From: Akkermansiaceae bacterium UBA2381
Lineage (GTDB): Bacteria > Verrucomicrobiota > Verrucomicrobiia > Verrucomicrobiales > DEV007
Reading direction: 5' to 3'
DNA length: 64,000 bases
NCBI GenBank assembly: GCA_002344215.1
Contig: DDSV01000034.1
Coordinates: 154,734 to 218,733 of the forward strand
The translations under genes were made by a program, and so were the position numbers. Position 1 is the stretch's first letter. Each line of letters starts with the position of its first letter. This document shows positions 31,317 through 40,364 of the stretch, in pieces. The notes below the pieces were generated by a model. It searched no databases, had not been told where the DNA came from, and saw only the letters and a program-made list of their open reading frames with translations.

Positions 31317-34072
31317 GTTCCGCATCCGGCATTCTCAGTTATCTCGCGGAATGTTACCGTGAGAACGGAAGTCGAGTCGGGATCACCAGTCTTGGGAACG
31401 CCCGGGTGAGGGAGTCGCTAATCGTCGAGGGCGAAGATGTGGTAGTCTCGAAGTCATACTTTGATGGGATCCTCTATCTCCCCGGGAAAAAAGCAGCGAC
31501 GCTCGCGACCCGGACGAGGCTTTACGAAAAGGAGTGTGAACTGTTTTACGGATCGGTCTTCCTCTGCGGAAATCTGGAGACCGGGGAGACGCTTAAGCGG
31601 CCCGCTCTCGCCCCGCTCATATTGTATTCCGCAACGGTGGAGCAGATCAGCAACGATTCCGGCGCGGAATTTTTAATTAACACAAATCGCCGTCTCCTTA
31701 ACTATGCGCTCCTCGAGAATTTCGGTGACGACCGTTTCATCGCCCGATTCGAGCAATGTATCGACGAGTCGTCCCATACCGAGGGCTGTGTGGGAGAGAT
31801 CAGGAGCTTGTTTGAGGAATTGTTTCCCGATTCAGATACCAGCAGGCTCCTTAGCTACCCCCACCTTATCAGTGCAGGGGAGCTGGGGGACGCCGCCCTG
31901 ACACCTTCCTCACCGGAAAACGCGGCAGGGAGGTCGATCCGTCTGCTTCCGGCCGCAGCCCTTTTTCTCGCGGATCGTTCCACCGAAATGCGCGGAGTCC
32001 TCAACGACTTGAAGGGAATGGCCGACGTCCCCCACGAGCTTTCCGATCCCGTTCGGGTCCTCATGGGTGAGCCTCCGATCGGGACCCCGGGGCTCAATCA
32101 GCGGCGTGGAGAAATTCCCGCTATCCTTAGCGCCGCTCAGGAAATGATCGCCGCCTCGGCCCGAACTCATTTTCTCACACTCGCTGTCGGACCGCCTGGC
32201 ACAGGGAAGTCCTTCACTATTGCCGCCCTGGCGATGGAGGCAATGAGCCGCGGTGAGTCCGTTCTTATCGCTTCGAAGATGGATCATGCCGTGGATGTCG
32301 TGGCCGACAAGATCGAACTAGCGCTGGGACTCCCCGGCATCTGCGTCCGGGCAGGGCGAAAGAGTTACCTAAAGGATTTGAAAAAATTTCTCGAAGATCT
32401 TCTCGCGGGGTTACTCACCAACGACCTTGTTACCTGCGCCACGGTCAAGCTCGCAAGAAAACATCTCAGTCAGGGAAGGCGAGCGATTGAGCGGGCCGGG
32501 TGGATTTTTGAAAGGAAGGGGCGGAGGGAGGAAAAACGCGGCGTTCTCCTCAATCGGGTAAACCCCGGGCTTATCGCCCGCTGGCGAATCTCGAGGCTTA
32601 AGCGAGCCGCCTCCGAACAGGGCAATCTCAATCGTTTCGCCGGAGAACTCTCGAATCAATTGAATCGTCAGATCACGGAAACAGTCGGATTCCTGAAACT
32701 GAACCGCCGCTTTCTTCTTCAGAAGGCCCTGCGCCGTCACCGGACGACCTTCCAGGCTTTCTCAAAGGGGGTGCGCGCCCGTACCTCTCAGCGTCAGGAA
32801 ACTTATTTCGAAGACGTGCGGTGGGATGCGTTGCTCGAAGCGCTTCCGGTCTGGCTCGTTAATCTGAGCGATCTTCACCGCATTATCCCGCTTGAAAGGG
32901 GGCTTTTCGACCTCGTCATCATCGACGAAGCGTCCCAGTGTGACATTGCCTCGGCGATGCCGGCGCTGCAGCGGGGAAAACGGGCGGTGATCACCGGTGA
33001 TCCAAAGCAGTTACGCCATCTCTCCTTTCTTCAGGCCGCACGGCAGGAGGAGTTTGCCTCTCGTTTCGGGATGAGCGATGAGGAGAGCGAGAGATTTCAT
33101 TTTCGTAATGTCAGTCTCGTAGATCTCGTTTCCGGGGCGATTCAAAGTCAGGAATCAGTCATCTTTCTGAACGAACACTTCCGCAGTCGTCCCTCCATCA
33201 TCGAGTTCAGCAACCGGGAATTTTATGCGGGGAAACTCGCGATCATGACAGGTCACCGGGAGGCTGATCATCGGAGCGAAGCTCCGCTCTCGTTGATAAG
33301 CACCCGGGGCAAGCGAGCGGAGAACGGAGTAAACGCGAGTGAACTCGACGGGGTCATGACCCATTTGAAGACCCTGACTTCTCCGGGAGCACCACCGCTG
33401 AGTATCGGGATACTTTCCCCATTCCGGGCTCAGGTTGACGCGATTTTGAAAGCAGTGGAGAAGATGCCGGACCTGACCGGTATTCTCAACCGTCACGATC
33501 TCCTCGTGGGAACCGCACATTCGTTTCAAGGAGAAGAGCGTGACATTGTGCTCTTGTCCCTCGCTCTGGACGATGACAGTCCCGCGGCTAGTTTTCGATT
33601 TCTGGAGAAGGAGGACCTTTTTAATGTCTCCATTACCCGAGCCCGGCTCGAGTACCGGATTTTTGTCTCCTTCGATCCCATGCGAGCACCACTGAGTCTA
33701 GCCGGGCGTTACCTCGACTACGTGAGCCAACCGGATAAAGTGAATCAGGCTGGCCCGATCGGGGAATCCCTGTTCACCGAACCCTTTAGGGTTGATGTAA
33801 GGACTGCGCTGGTGGAACGCGGGATGGAGGTGATAGAGCATTTTGTGCTTGGAGGTTACAGTGTTGATCTCCTCTGTTGTGGAAAGGGTAGAAGTCTCGG
33901 AATTGATCTGATAGGTTTTCCAGGGCCCCACTCTGAGGCGATGAGTATCGAACGTCATCTCCTGATGCAACGGGCTGGAATACGATTGTTTCCCATTTGC
34001 CTCCTTGAGTGGCAGAGCAAACGCGATCTTGTTCTGCAGGATCTGGAGGAGTGGCTCGCGCGCCCCTCATAG
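31313..34072 (+). CDS. SF1 helicase (Upf1-like/AAA_11-AAA_12) with C-terminal nuclease-like domain
   Basis: This is a 919-residue protein starting in ATGA overlap with nnrS. Residues 1-285 have no domain I recognise. The helicase core then shows Walker A GPPGTGKSFT, Walker B DLVIIDEASQCDIASA, motif III GDPKQLRHLSF, motif IV NEHFRSRPS, motif V VGTAHSFQGEERDIVLL and motif VI SITRARLEYRIFVS. The last ~110 residues look like a DUF559/PD-(D/E)XK fold: FRVDVRTALVERGMEV, then GGYSVDLLCCGKG, then RSLGIDLIGF. This architecture occurs in helicases linked to nucleic-acid surveillance and to some defence systems. The nuclease active-site residues are not complete enough to be sure of cleavage. The coupling to nnrS is hard to explain. 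Confidence 0.88.
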   Translation: MSSASGILSYLAECYRENGSRVGITSLGNARVRESLIVEGEDVVVSKSYFDGILYLPGKKAATLATRTRLYEKECELFYGSVFLCGNLETGETLKRPALAPLILYSATVEQISNDSGAEFLINTNRRLLNYALLENFGDDRFIARFEQCIDESSHTEGCVGEIRSLFEELFPDSDTSRLLSYPHLISAGELGDAALTPSSPENAAGRSIRLLPAAALFLADRSTEMRGVLNDLKGMADVPHELSDPVRVLMGEPPIGTPGLNQRRGEIPAILSAAQEMIAASARTHFLTLAVGPPGTGKSFTIAALAMEAMSRGESVLIASKMDHAVDVVADKIELALGLPGICVRAGRKSYLKDLKKFLEDLLAGLLTNDLVTCATVKLARKHLSQGRRAIERAGWIFERKGRREEKRGVLLNRVNPGLIARWRISRLKRAASEQGNLNRFAGELSNQLNRQITETVGFLKLNRRFLLQKALRRHRTTFQAFSKGVRARTSQRQETYFEDVRWDALLEALPVWLVNLSDLHRIIPLERGLFDLVIIDEASQCDIASAMPALQRGKRAVITGDPKQLRHLSFLQAARQEEFASRFGMSDEESERFHFRNVSLVDLVSGAIQSQESVIFLNEHFRSRPSIIEFSNREFYAGKLAIMTGHREADHRSEAPLSLISTRGKRAENGVNASELDGVMTHLKTLTSPGAPPLSIGILSPFRAQVDAILKAVEKMPDLTGILNRHDLLVGTAHSFQGEERDIVLLSLALDDDSPAASFRFLEKEDLFNVSITRARLEYRIFVSFDPMRAPLSLAGRYLDYVSQPDKVNQAGPIGESLFTEPFRVDVRTALVERGMEVIEHFVLGGYSVDLLCCGKGRSLGIDLIGFPGPHSEAMSIERHLLMQRAGIRLFPICLLEWQSKRDLVLQDLEEWLARPS

Positions 34073-34144
34073 AAGTGGTCTCCACGCGACACGCCCGTGA
34101 ACGCGGACCTTCCCGTTCGCGGGTTGATCCGGAAAGATAATGAG

Positions 34145-35467
34145 ATGATTCCGCGTCTCCTCATGGTTCTGCTCCTCTTGTCTATGACGGCAGGCAATTC
34201 TCGCGCCGATGATCCGGCTGCCCGTCCGAATATCATTTTCATCCTCGCCGACGACCTTGGCTGGGCGGACGTTGGATACCATGGATCGGAAATCAAAACC
34301 CCGAATCTCGACCGGCTCGCGGCAGAAGGGACTCGGCTGAATCAGCAATACGCCTACCCGACCTGCTCACCAACCCGGGTAGCTTTGCTCTCCGGACGTT
34401 ACCCCAGCCGCTTCGGGGTTTTTGCGCCGCTTGGGGAAACCACAAAAATGACTGGAACGGATTCCCGTCTGCCTCACGAACTGAAGCGTCTCGGTTATCG
34501 CACTCATTTGTCGGGTAAGTGGCATATCGGTGAAACGCCCGAACACAGGCCCCGTAATTACGGATTCGACACCACCTACGGCTATCTGCGCGGGCAGATT
34601 GATCCTTACACCCACCGCTACAAGACCGGCGATCATGTCACCTGGCATCGCAATGATGAGTTTTTCGAGGAGGAGGGACATGTCACTGATCTTATCACCA
34701 ACGAGGCGATTCGGGTCGTGAAGGAGTCAGGTGATGATCCTTTTTTCCTCTATGTTGCCCACCATTCACCGCACTATCCCCTGAATGAACCGCCGAAATG
34801 GATTGCTCCCTACGAGAAGACAATCTCCGACCCGGCGAGACGCCACTTTGCGGCGGCGGTCAGCCATCTCGACGACGGGATAGGAAGACTGATCACAGCG
34901 CTGGATGAGTCGGGGAAAGGTGAGAACACCCTGGTCATTTTCTCATCCGACAATGGCGGGCAGCAAAACGCCCTTGAGTCCGGGAAGGTCTACGACGGCC
35001 GTTATGCGCCGCTTCCTCATCTCGGCAAGAACCACCCCTTGCGCGGTTGGAAAGGGGATCTTTACGAAGGTGGCATTCGGGTCCCTGCCTTTGTCCGCTG
35101 GACCGGAGTCATCGAATCAGGGGGAGTAATCGAATCGCCAACTCACATTTGTGACTGGGTGCCCACCTTGATCGGACTCGCCGGAGGTGCGACTGATTCA
35201 GCCTGGAAACTCGACGGTCTGAGTATTCTCTCACTTCTGAAAGGCGAGGGGGTGGAAACTGGAGCGCGAACGCTCTACTGGCGAACCAATCAGGGAGTTG
35301 CGATTCGCGAGGGGGATTGGAAGCTGATCGTCAGCGGAAAGGGAGGAGCGATGGAGTTGTTCGATCTGGCCTCCGACCCCAATGAGACCAATGACCTTGC
35401 GACTTCCCGGTCGCAGAAAGTCGCGCTGCTTCGTGGGAAACTCGACTCTATCAGGGCAGGAGATTAG
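34145..35467 (+). CDS. Exported type I sulfatase (arylsulfatase-like)
   Basis: This 440-residue enzyme starts at the ATG at 34145 with a signal peptide (MIPRLLMVLLLLSMTAG). The formylglycine motif is CSPTRVALLSGR, with Cys74 as the residue converted to formylglycine by a maturase (not in the window). Metal-binding residues are DD in FILADDLGWADVG and the later SSDNGGQQNALE. Substrate-side pieces include THLSGKWHIGE. Sulfatases of this type release sulfate from carbohydrates or small esters in the periplasm, and they are abundant in marine Verrucomicrobia. It stands alone, convergent with gltX 37 bases away. Confidence 0.93.
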   Translation: MIPRLLMVLLLLSMTAGNSRADDPAARPNIIFILADDLGWADVGYHGSEIKTPNLDRLAAEGTRLNQQYAYPTCSPTRVALLSGRYPSRFGVFAPLGETTKMTGTDSRLPHELKRLGYRTHLSGKWHIGETPEHRPRNYGFDTTYGYLRGQIDPYTHRYKTGDHVTWHRNDEFFEEEGHVTDLITNEAIRVVKESGDDPFFLYVAHHSPHYPLNEPPKWIAPYEKTISDPARRHFAAAVSHLDDGIGRLITALDESGKGENTLVIFSSDNGGQQNALESGKVYDGRYAPLPHLGKNHPLRGWKGDLYEGGIRVPAFVRWTGVIESGGVIESPTHICDWVPTLIGLAGGATDSAWKLDGLSILSLLKGEGVETGARTLYWRTNQGVAIREGDWKLIVSGKGGAMELFDLASDPNETNDLATSRSQKVALLRGKLDSIRAGD

Positions 35468-35504
35468 CCTGAATAGCGGGGATAGTTCCACCCGGGATGA
35501 GGTC

Positions 35505-36857
35505 TCAAAGCATCGCTCCAAAACCCGTCAGTCGCTTCACTACCTCCTCTTTCCCTAACAGGACCAGAACGGGGGCCAGATCAGCTCCGGTCGTGCTGCC
35601 CATGACGGCGACGCGGCAGGGAAGCATGAGAGCTCCCATCTTGAGCCCGATTTTTCCGGCAGCTTCGTTAATTGCTGACTTGATGCCGTCGACGGTCCAG
35701 TCACTCGTTCCCGCGATACCATCAGCGAGAGCGGAGATTACCTGGGGGAGTTCCGCCTTTTCGCGCACCTTGGCGATGGAAGCGTCGTCGTAAGTCACCG
35801 TGTCGGAAAAGATCGTGGCAATGACGCCGGGGATCTCACTGAGGAGCTGGGCACGGTCACGGGCCAGTTCGAGCGCGGCCGGGACCCGGGCATCGGTCGG
35901 ATCAATACCCGCGCGGCTGAGAAAAGGGGCCGCGTTTGTGAGCAGGTCAGCCGCGGAGAGATGCTTGAGATGCTCGCTGTTGACCCAGCGGCATTTGTCG
36001 TAGTCGAATTTCGAATTCGAACTGTTTACCCCGGGAAGATCAAAGCGGGCTTTGAGTTCCTCGATGGAGAAGATCTCCTGATCATCTTTTGCCGACCATC
36101 CTAGAAGGGCCATATAGTTGTTCACCGCAGCGGGCAGGAATCCGTTTTCCTGATACTCGTGAATGAGCGCTCCCTGGTCGCGTTTGCTCATCTTCGTGCC
36201 GCTCGGGTTGAGGTTGAGCGGAATGTGGGCAAAGACCGGAGGCGTCGCGCCGAAGGCTTCAAACAGGGCAAGGTGCTTCGGTGTGTTGGAGAGGTGATCC
36301 TCCCCGCGAATGACGTGGGTGATCGCCATCTCAATGTCATCGACCACATTCACAAAGTGAAAAATGTAGCCGCCGTTCGGACGTTTAATGACGATGTCGG
36401 GATTCGCCTCGACTTCCTGTTTCGTTTCCGCGTCGTAGCGCCGCGATCCCTGCTCTTTGAGGTTGGTCGAGACTTCTCCGCAGATGGCGTCTGACACAGT
36501 GATCAGTTTGTCCGGAACGCGGAAGCGGATCGCGCCGTCGTCTTCGTAGACGTGACCGGAGGCTTCGAGCCTGGCGAGGTAGCGATCATAAACATCATTG
36601 CGTTCGCTTTGAAAGTAAGGGCCGTATTCTCCGCCGACGCCCGGACCCTCGTCCCACTCGAGTCCCAGCCACTTGAGGCCGTCGAGGATAATCTGCATGG
36701 ACTCCGTTGTGCTGCGGTCGGCGTCGGTGTCCTCGACCCGCAGGATGAAGGTGCCGCCGTGGTGACGGGCGTAGAGCCAGTTATAGAGCGCAGTGCGGGC
36801 ACCTCCGATGTGGAGGAAGCCGGTAGGTGAGGGGGCAAAACGGGTGCGGACGGTCAT
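35505..36857 (-). CDS. gltX: Glutamyl-tRNA synthetase
   Basis: This 450-residue class I synthetase charges tRNA-Glu. The start at 36857 gives MTVRTRFAPSPTGFLHIGGA with HIGG at 16-19, and a longer frame upstream is not needed. The KMSKS motif is KMSKRDQG at 222-226. The catalytic core includes RVEDTDADRS and RGEDHLSNTPKHL. A helical anticodon-binding domain fills the last ~130 residues. Length is slightly short of the usual 465-490. It is convergent with the sulfatase and separated from the esterase gene by 89 bases containing a low-complexity repeat. Only one copy is seen in the window. Confidence 0.97.
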   Translation of the reverse strand: MTVRTRFAPSPTGFLHIGGARTALYNWLYARHHGGTFILRVEDTDADRSTTESMQIILDGLKWLGLEWDEGPGVGGEYGPYFQSERNDVYDRYLARLEASGHVYEDDGAIRFRVPDKLITVSDAICGEVSTNLKEQGSRRYDAETKQEVEANPDIVIKRPNGGYIFHFVNVVDDIEMAITHVIRGEDHLSNTPKHLALFEAFGATPPVFAHIPLNLNPSGTKMSKRDQGALIHEYQENGFLPAAVNNYMALLGWSAKDDQEIFSIEELKARFDLPGVNSSNSKFDYDKCRWVNSEHLKHLSAADLLTNAAPFLSRAGIDPTDARVPAALELARDRAQLLSEIPGVIATIFSDTVTYDDASIAKVREKAELPQVISALADGIAGTSDWTVDGIKSAINEAAGKIGLKMGALMLPCRVAVMGSTTGADLAPVLVLLGKEEVVKRLTGFGAML

Positions 36858-36912
36858 CGCGGTGAAGGTGCCGCAATGTGAGCGATGGTCAAGGTTGGAT
36901 GGGTTGAGGGGA

Positions 36913-36930
36913 GTTCTTCGTTCTTCGTTC
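36913..36930. repeat. Tandem ttcttcg repeat between gltX and the esterase gene
   Basis: Three consecutive gttcttcg-like units occupy this stretch in the 89-bp spacer upstream of gltX. The reverse complement resembles the gaacgaag repeat at 10381-10420. Both are in spacers next to coding ends and are probably copies of one dispersed intergenic element. Confidence 0.4.
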
Positions 36931-36946
36931 ACAGCTTTTGTTCTGG

Positions 36947-39061
36947 CTACTCCTTCCCCTCGGGCTTCCGAATCTGCAGCTGCTTCTCGGGCCATTCCAT
37001 CTTCTTCGCAAACTCAGCCAGATAACTCCATTTTTCGGCATCTCCGGTGTAGAGCCTAAGCTGGCTCCTTTCCCCGGCGATCGCGGCGATTTGAGGAAGG
37101 TCGGTGAAGCGCAGCACGTTCAGAATCTCCGGCCCCTCCTGATGGGTGAGGGGCAGGTCGTGAAGGTCGAGCCGATGAATGTCCTTTTCATAGAGTGAGG
37201 CGTAGAGCGCGTTGCCCGCCATGACTCCGTTGGCCTGGATCCAGAGTTTAGGCTGATCGGCTCCCTCAATGCTGCGCAACGCCTGGATTCCCCGACGAAT
37301 GTCCCAGATTCGCATCGTGTCCAGCGTCTGCCCAAGCAAGGCGAACCGTCGGCGGATGTGGATGCGCTCCTTCTCGTCTGACGTCCACGCGGTCGGCCCC
37401 ACCCCACGAACGGGCAGGTAGAGCATTCCCCACTTCTGCGAGGCATGGAGACCCTTCTCAGCCTCATAGGCTTCGGCGTTCGTTTCGGGAAGGGTAAGAC
37501 CGGGGAAGGCGGCGGAGAATCCTGCTCCGAAAGTGCTGAGGAATTCCAACCAGCCTTTCTCATCGAGTGCATTGACGACGCAGAGATCTAGCGCTCCGGT
37601 CTCGCTTCCCGCGGGCTGGACCAGGTAAAAGGGGAGACGGACGCCCGCCTGGCTGTCAAAACTCCAACGGCTGAAGGTCATCCCGTCCTTTTCCCCGCGG
37701 AAGTCTTCGGAGAGGTTGAGGTCTTCACCGGCTGCGGGCCAGCCGCGGAAACAACGATTTTGAAGGCGATTCAGAGTGAGTGCCTTCTCTGCCGCCCAAT
37801 CTGACGGAGACTCAGGCACGGAGAGATCTTCGGGGACCCGCTTAGTGAAATATTCGTCGATAAAGGTGTTCCTTTCGTTCTCCGGAAGTTTGGTGAAGAC
37901 CTTGAGTTCGGTCGGTTCAAAAATCTTCGGAGCCGAGGCATCCGTCAGTTCATCCCCGATTTCCCTGCCCTTGAGATGGCGTTCGAACCAGTGAAAGGCG
38001 GAAACTCGCAGGGGCTGGGTGTCCTTGTGGGGACCTTCATAGAAGGCTAGGCCGATCTTATCAACCGCGTTCATGGCTTCGTAAACTTTCCGTGTCTTCT
38101 GATAGACATCGACGACCCCGTCGAGCGGAAAAATAGTGTCCTTATCCGTATTCAGGATCATCAGCGGACGCGGGGCGATTAATGCTGTTAATAGCGGAAA
38201 ATCCCAGCGGTAAGTGTTGACCATGAACATGCAATCGCAATGCCCTTCAATGCAGCCGTCCACGACATGGTTCTGCATCGAGGTGATACCCGCGACAGGT
38301 GCGGCGACTTTGATGCGATCATCGAGCGCGGCGATCCAGAGTGTGTAGGCTCCGCCTCCGGAGCGACCCGTGACACCGAATTTCTCCTTATCGACCTCGG
38401 GACGGGTCTCGAGATAGTCCAAAGCCCGGATCGAGTTCCAGGCCTCTACTCCGGCCGGGGTGTAACCGCGCGAGTTCCACCACCATCGCCCGAGGTTGTG
38501 AGTGCCGTGGTGTTTGCCCTCGATCTCCCCGAGTTGGAGGGTATCGATGGTCAGGCAGGTGTATCCGTTTTTAGCGAACCAGGTGCCATGATGCTGATAC
38601 GAGGTCTTGTTGCCGTAGCTGACTCCGTCAATACTCACCTTACCGTGACCGCAGACGTAGAGGATGGTCGGAAGCGGACCGTCCTGTTTCGCGGGTCGGT
38701 AGAAGTTCGCCGTCACGTAGAGACCGGGCCGCGACTGGAAGGTCAGATTCTCGACGATCACTCCGTCCCGTTCTGTTGTCCCTGTGATCGTGGCCTTCAG
38801 ATCTGACCTCGCCGGCAGGGGCTGGAGCCCGAGCATTTCAAAGAGCTGACGTCTCAGGTCGGCCTGGGCGGCGGGCCAATCGGTGTTGTTTTCGATGAAG
38901 GCGGCATTGCGGGCGGTGAGACGCCGAGTCTCCTTCTCAAAATAGGCGGCGAGCATAGCATCACCTTCCGTGGGATCAGTCGGGATGTCGCGATAGTCGG
39001 CGGAATGCAGTGCCGAAGCGGCGCAGAGAGCGAGGGAGAGCCAGGTCAGTCGGGGGATCAT
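36947..39061 (-). CDS. Exported alpha/beta hydrolase, acetylxylan-esterase-like
   Basis: This 704-residue protein starts at the ATG at 39061 with a signal peptide (MIPRLTWLSLALCAASALHS). The first half is an alpha/beta hydrolase of the acetylxylan-esterase/dienelactone-hydrolase type: LPTILYVCGHGKVSIDGVS near the oxyanion hole, the nucleophile elbow FGVTGRSGGGAYTLW and LMILNTDKDTIFPLDG with the acidic residue. The histidine is likely in YEGPHKDTQP. The second half (about 390-700) has hydrolase-like strands without a clear elbow and may be a degenerate repeat or binding module. Deacetylation of plant or algal polysaccharide in the periplasm is the likely task. The divergent 271 bp upstream separate it from tdh. 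Confidence 0.8.
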   Translation of the reverse strand: MIPRLTWLSLALCAASALHSADYRDIPTDPTEGDAMLAAYFEKETRRLTARNAAFIENNTDWPAAQADLRRQLFEMLGLQPLPARSDLKATITGTTERDGVIVENLTFQSRPGLYVTANFYRPAKQDGPLPTILYVCGHGKVSIDGVSYGNKTSYQHHGTWFAKNGYTCLTIDTLQLGEIEGKHHGTHNLGRWWWNSRGYTPAGVEAWNSIRALDYLETRPEVDKEKFGVTGRSGGGAYTLWIAALDDRIKVAAPVAGITSMQNHVVDGCIEGHCDCMFMVNTYRWDFPLLTALIAPRPLMILNTDKDTIFPLDGVVDVYQKTRKVYEAMNAVDKIGLAFYEGPHKDTQPLRVSAFHWFERHLKGREIGDELTDASAPKIFEPTELKVFTKLPENERNTFIDEYFTKRVPEDLSVPESPSDWAAEKALTLNRLQNRCFRGWPAAGEDLNLSEDFRGEKDGMTFSRWSFDSQAGVRLPFYLVQPAGSETGALDLCVVNALDEKGWLEFLSTFGAGFSAAFPGLTLPETNAEAYEAEKGLHASQKWGMLYLPVRGVGPTAWTSDEKERIHIRRRFALLGQTLDTMRIWDIRRGIQALRSIEGADQPKLWIQANGVMAGNALYASLYEKDIHRLDLHDLPLTHQEGPEILNVLRFTDLPQIAAIAGERSQLRLYTGDAEKWSYLAEFAKKMEWPEKQLQIRKPEGKE

Positions 39062-39153
39062 GGCAAGAGAATACCGGAACATCGGACCCTGTCACAAGTT
39101 GAAAACCTCCCGTCATTCCGGAATGAGGCGGCCCTTAACGGGTTTTGGGGAAT

Positions 39154-39225
39154 GAAACGCGGGCACTTCTGCTCGATGACTGGCGCTGGACGAAAAAAGC
39201 GGGCAGGAGTGCCCGCGCTCGTTTC
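39154..39225. repeat. Imperfect inverted-repeat pair (REP/BIME-like) between esterase and tdh
   Basis: Two related elements face each other: gcgggcacttctgctcg at 39159-39175 and gcgggcaggagtgcccgc at 39199-39216, with extra matching bases (gaaacgc / gtttc) outside. The second copy alone forms a perfect 7-bp stem with a GGAG loop. The pair lies in the 271-bp divergent region between the esterase and tdh starts. It looks like a REP-type pair. It could also shield the two promoters from each other. Confidence 0.55.
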
Positions 39226-39332
39226 AATAAAAAATGCTTCCGACTTACCTCCTGCGCCCGGCATTATGACAAACTGCGCTCTCGACTAGGGAGGTCTCCA
39301 TATGCAGGATAGTCCTGCTCAGTCGCCCCACT

Positions 39333-40355
39333 ATGAAAGCCCTCGTCAAACGTCATGATGCTCCCGGACTCTGGCTCGAAGACGTCCCCGAGCCGACCAT
39401 CGGAATCAATGATGTTTTGATCAAGGTCGACCGCACTGGAATCTGCGGAACGGATGTCCATATCCACAACTGGGATGCCTGGGCACGCAAGACGGTGCCG
39501 GTGCCCATGGTGGTGGGGCACGAATTTGTCGGAGAGATCGTCGAGGTGGGTTCGAATGTCTCTGACTTCCGCCCCGGCGAGGTCGTGAGCGGCGAGGGAC
39601 ATGTCGTCTGTGGTCGATGCCGCAACTGCATGGCGGGGCGCCGTCATCTCTGCAAGGACACCAAGGGCATCGGAGTGAATCGTCCCGGTGCCTTCGCTGA
39701 GTATATTTCCCTGCCCATGGCCAACGTCTGGCACCATGCCGATAACATCGACCGTGATCTCGCTTCGATTTTTGATCCCTTCGGCAATGCGGTCCACACC
39801 GCCCTGACCTTCGAGATCCTCGGCGAAGATGTCCTGATCACCGGAGCGGGTCCCATCGGATGTATGGCCGCCGCAATCTGCCAGTATGCCGGGGCCCGCT
39901 ACGTTGTTGTGACCGATGTGAATCCCTGGCGCCTCGATCTCGCGAAGAAAATGGGGGCGACACGCGTCGTGGATGTGCGGACGGAACGCATCGCCGATGT
40001 GCAAAAAGAACTCGGCATGACCGAGGGCTTTGATGTCGGTCTCGAGATGTCAGGCAATGCGAACGCTTTTCGCGAGATGATCGACAACATGTGTCACGGG
40101 GGGAAGATCGCCATGCTCGGAATCCCGTCGGAGGACATCGCGATTGACTGGAACAAGGTCGTCTTCAACATGCTCACCATCTCCGGCATCTACGGGCGCC
40201 GTATGTATGAGACCTGGTACAAGATGACCGTCATGCTTCAGGGTGGACTCGACATCAGCCCGGTGATCACTCATCATTTTGATTACACGGAGTTTGAACA
40301 GGGCTTCGAGGTCATGAAGAGCGGCCAGTCCGGAAAAGTGATCTTAAACTGGTGA
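39333..40355 (+). CDS. tdh: L-threonine 3-dehydrogenase
   Basis: This 340-residue zinc enzyme oxidises L-threonine to 2-amino-3-ketobutyrate with NAD. The catalytic zinc site is Cys38, with Thr40 and His43 in ICGTDVHIH, plus His63-Glu64 (VVGHEFVGE). The structural zinc site has Cys93, Cys96, Cys99 and Cys107 (VVCGRCRNCMAGRRHLC). The NAD fold motif is LITGAGPIGCMAAA. All positions agree with the well-studied enzyme. The kbl gene follows after nine bases, completing the threonine-to-glycine pathway. The start has no Shine-Dalgarno sequence; the region upstream holds a short hairpin (gcagga/tcctgc) near 39303. Confidence 0.97.
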   Translation: MKALVKRHDAPGLWLEDVPEPTIGINDVLIKVDRTGICGTDVHIHNWDAWARKTVPVPMVVGHEFVGEIVEVGSNVSDFRPGEVVSGEGHVVCGRCRNCMAGRRHLCKDTKGIGVNRPGAFAEYISLPMANVWHHADNIDRDLASIFDPFGNAVHTALTFEILGEDVLITGAGPIGCMAAAICQYAGARYVVVTDVNPWRLDLAKKMGATRVVDVRTERIADVQKELGMTEGFDVGLEMSGNANAFREMIDNMCHGGKIAMLGIPSEDIAIDWNKVVFNMLTISGIYGRRMYETWYKMTVMLQGGLDISPVITHHFDYTEFEQGFEVMKSGQSGKVILNW

Positions 40356-40364
40356 ACCCTTAGC

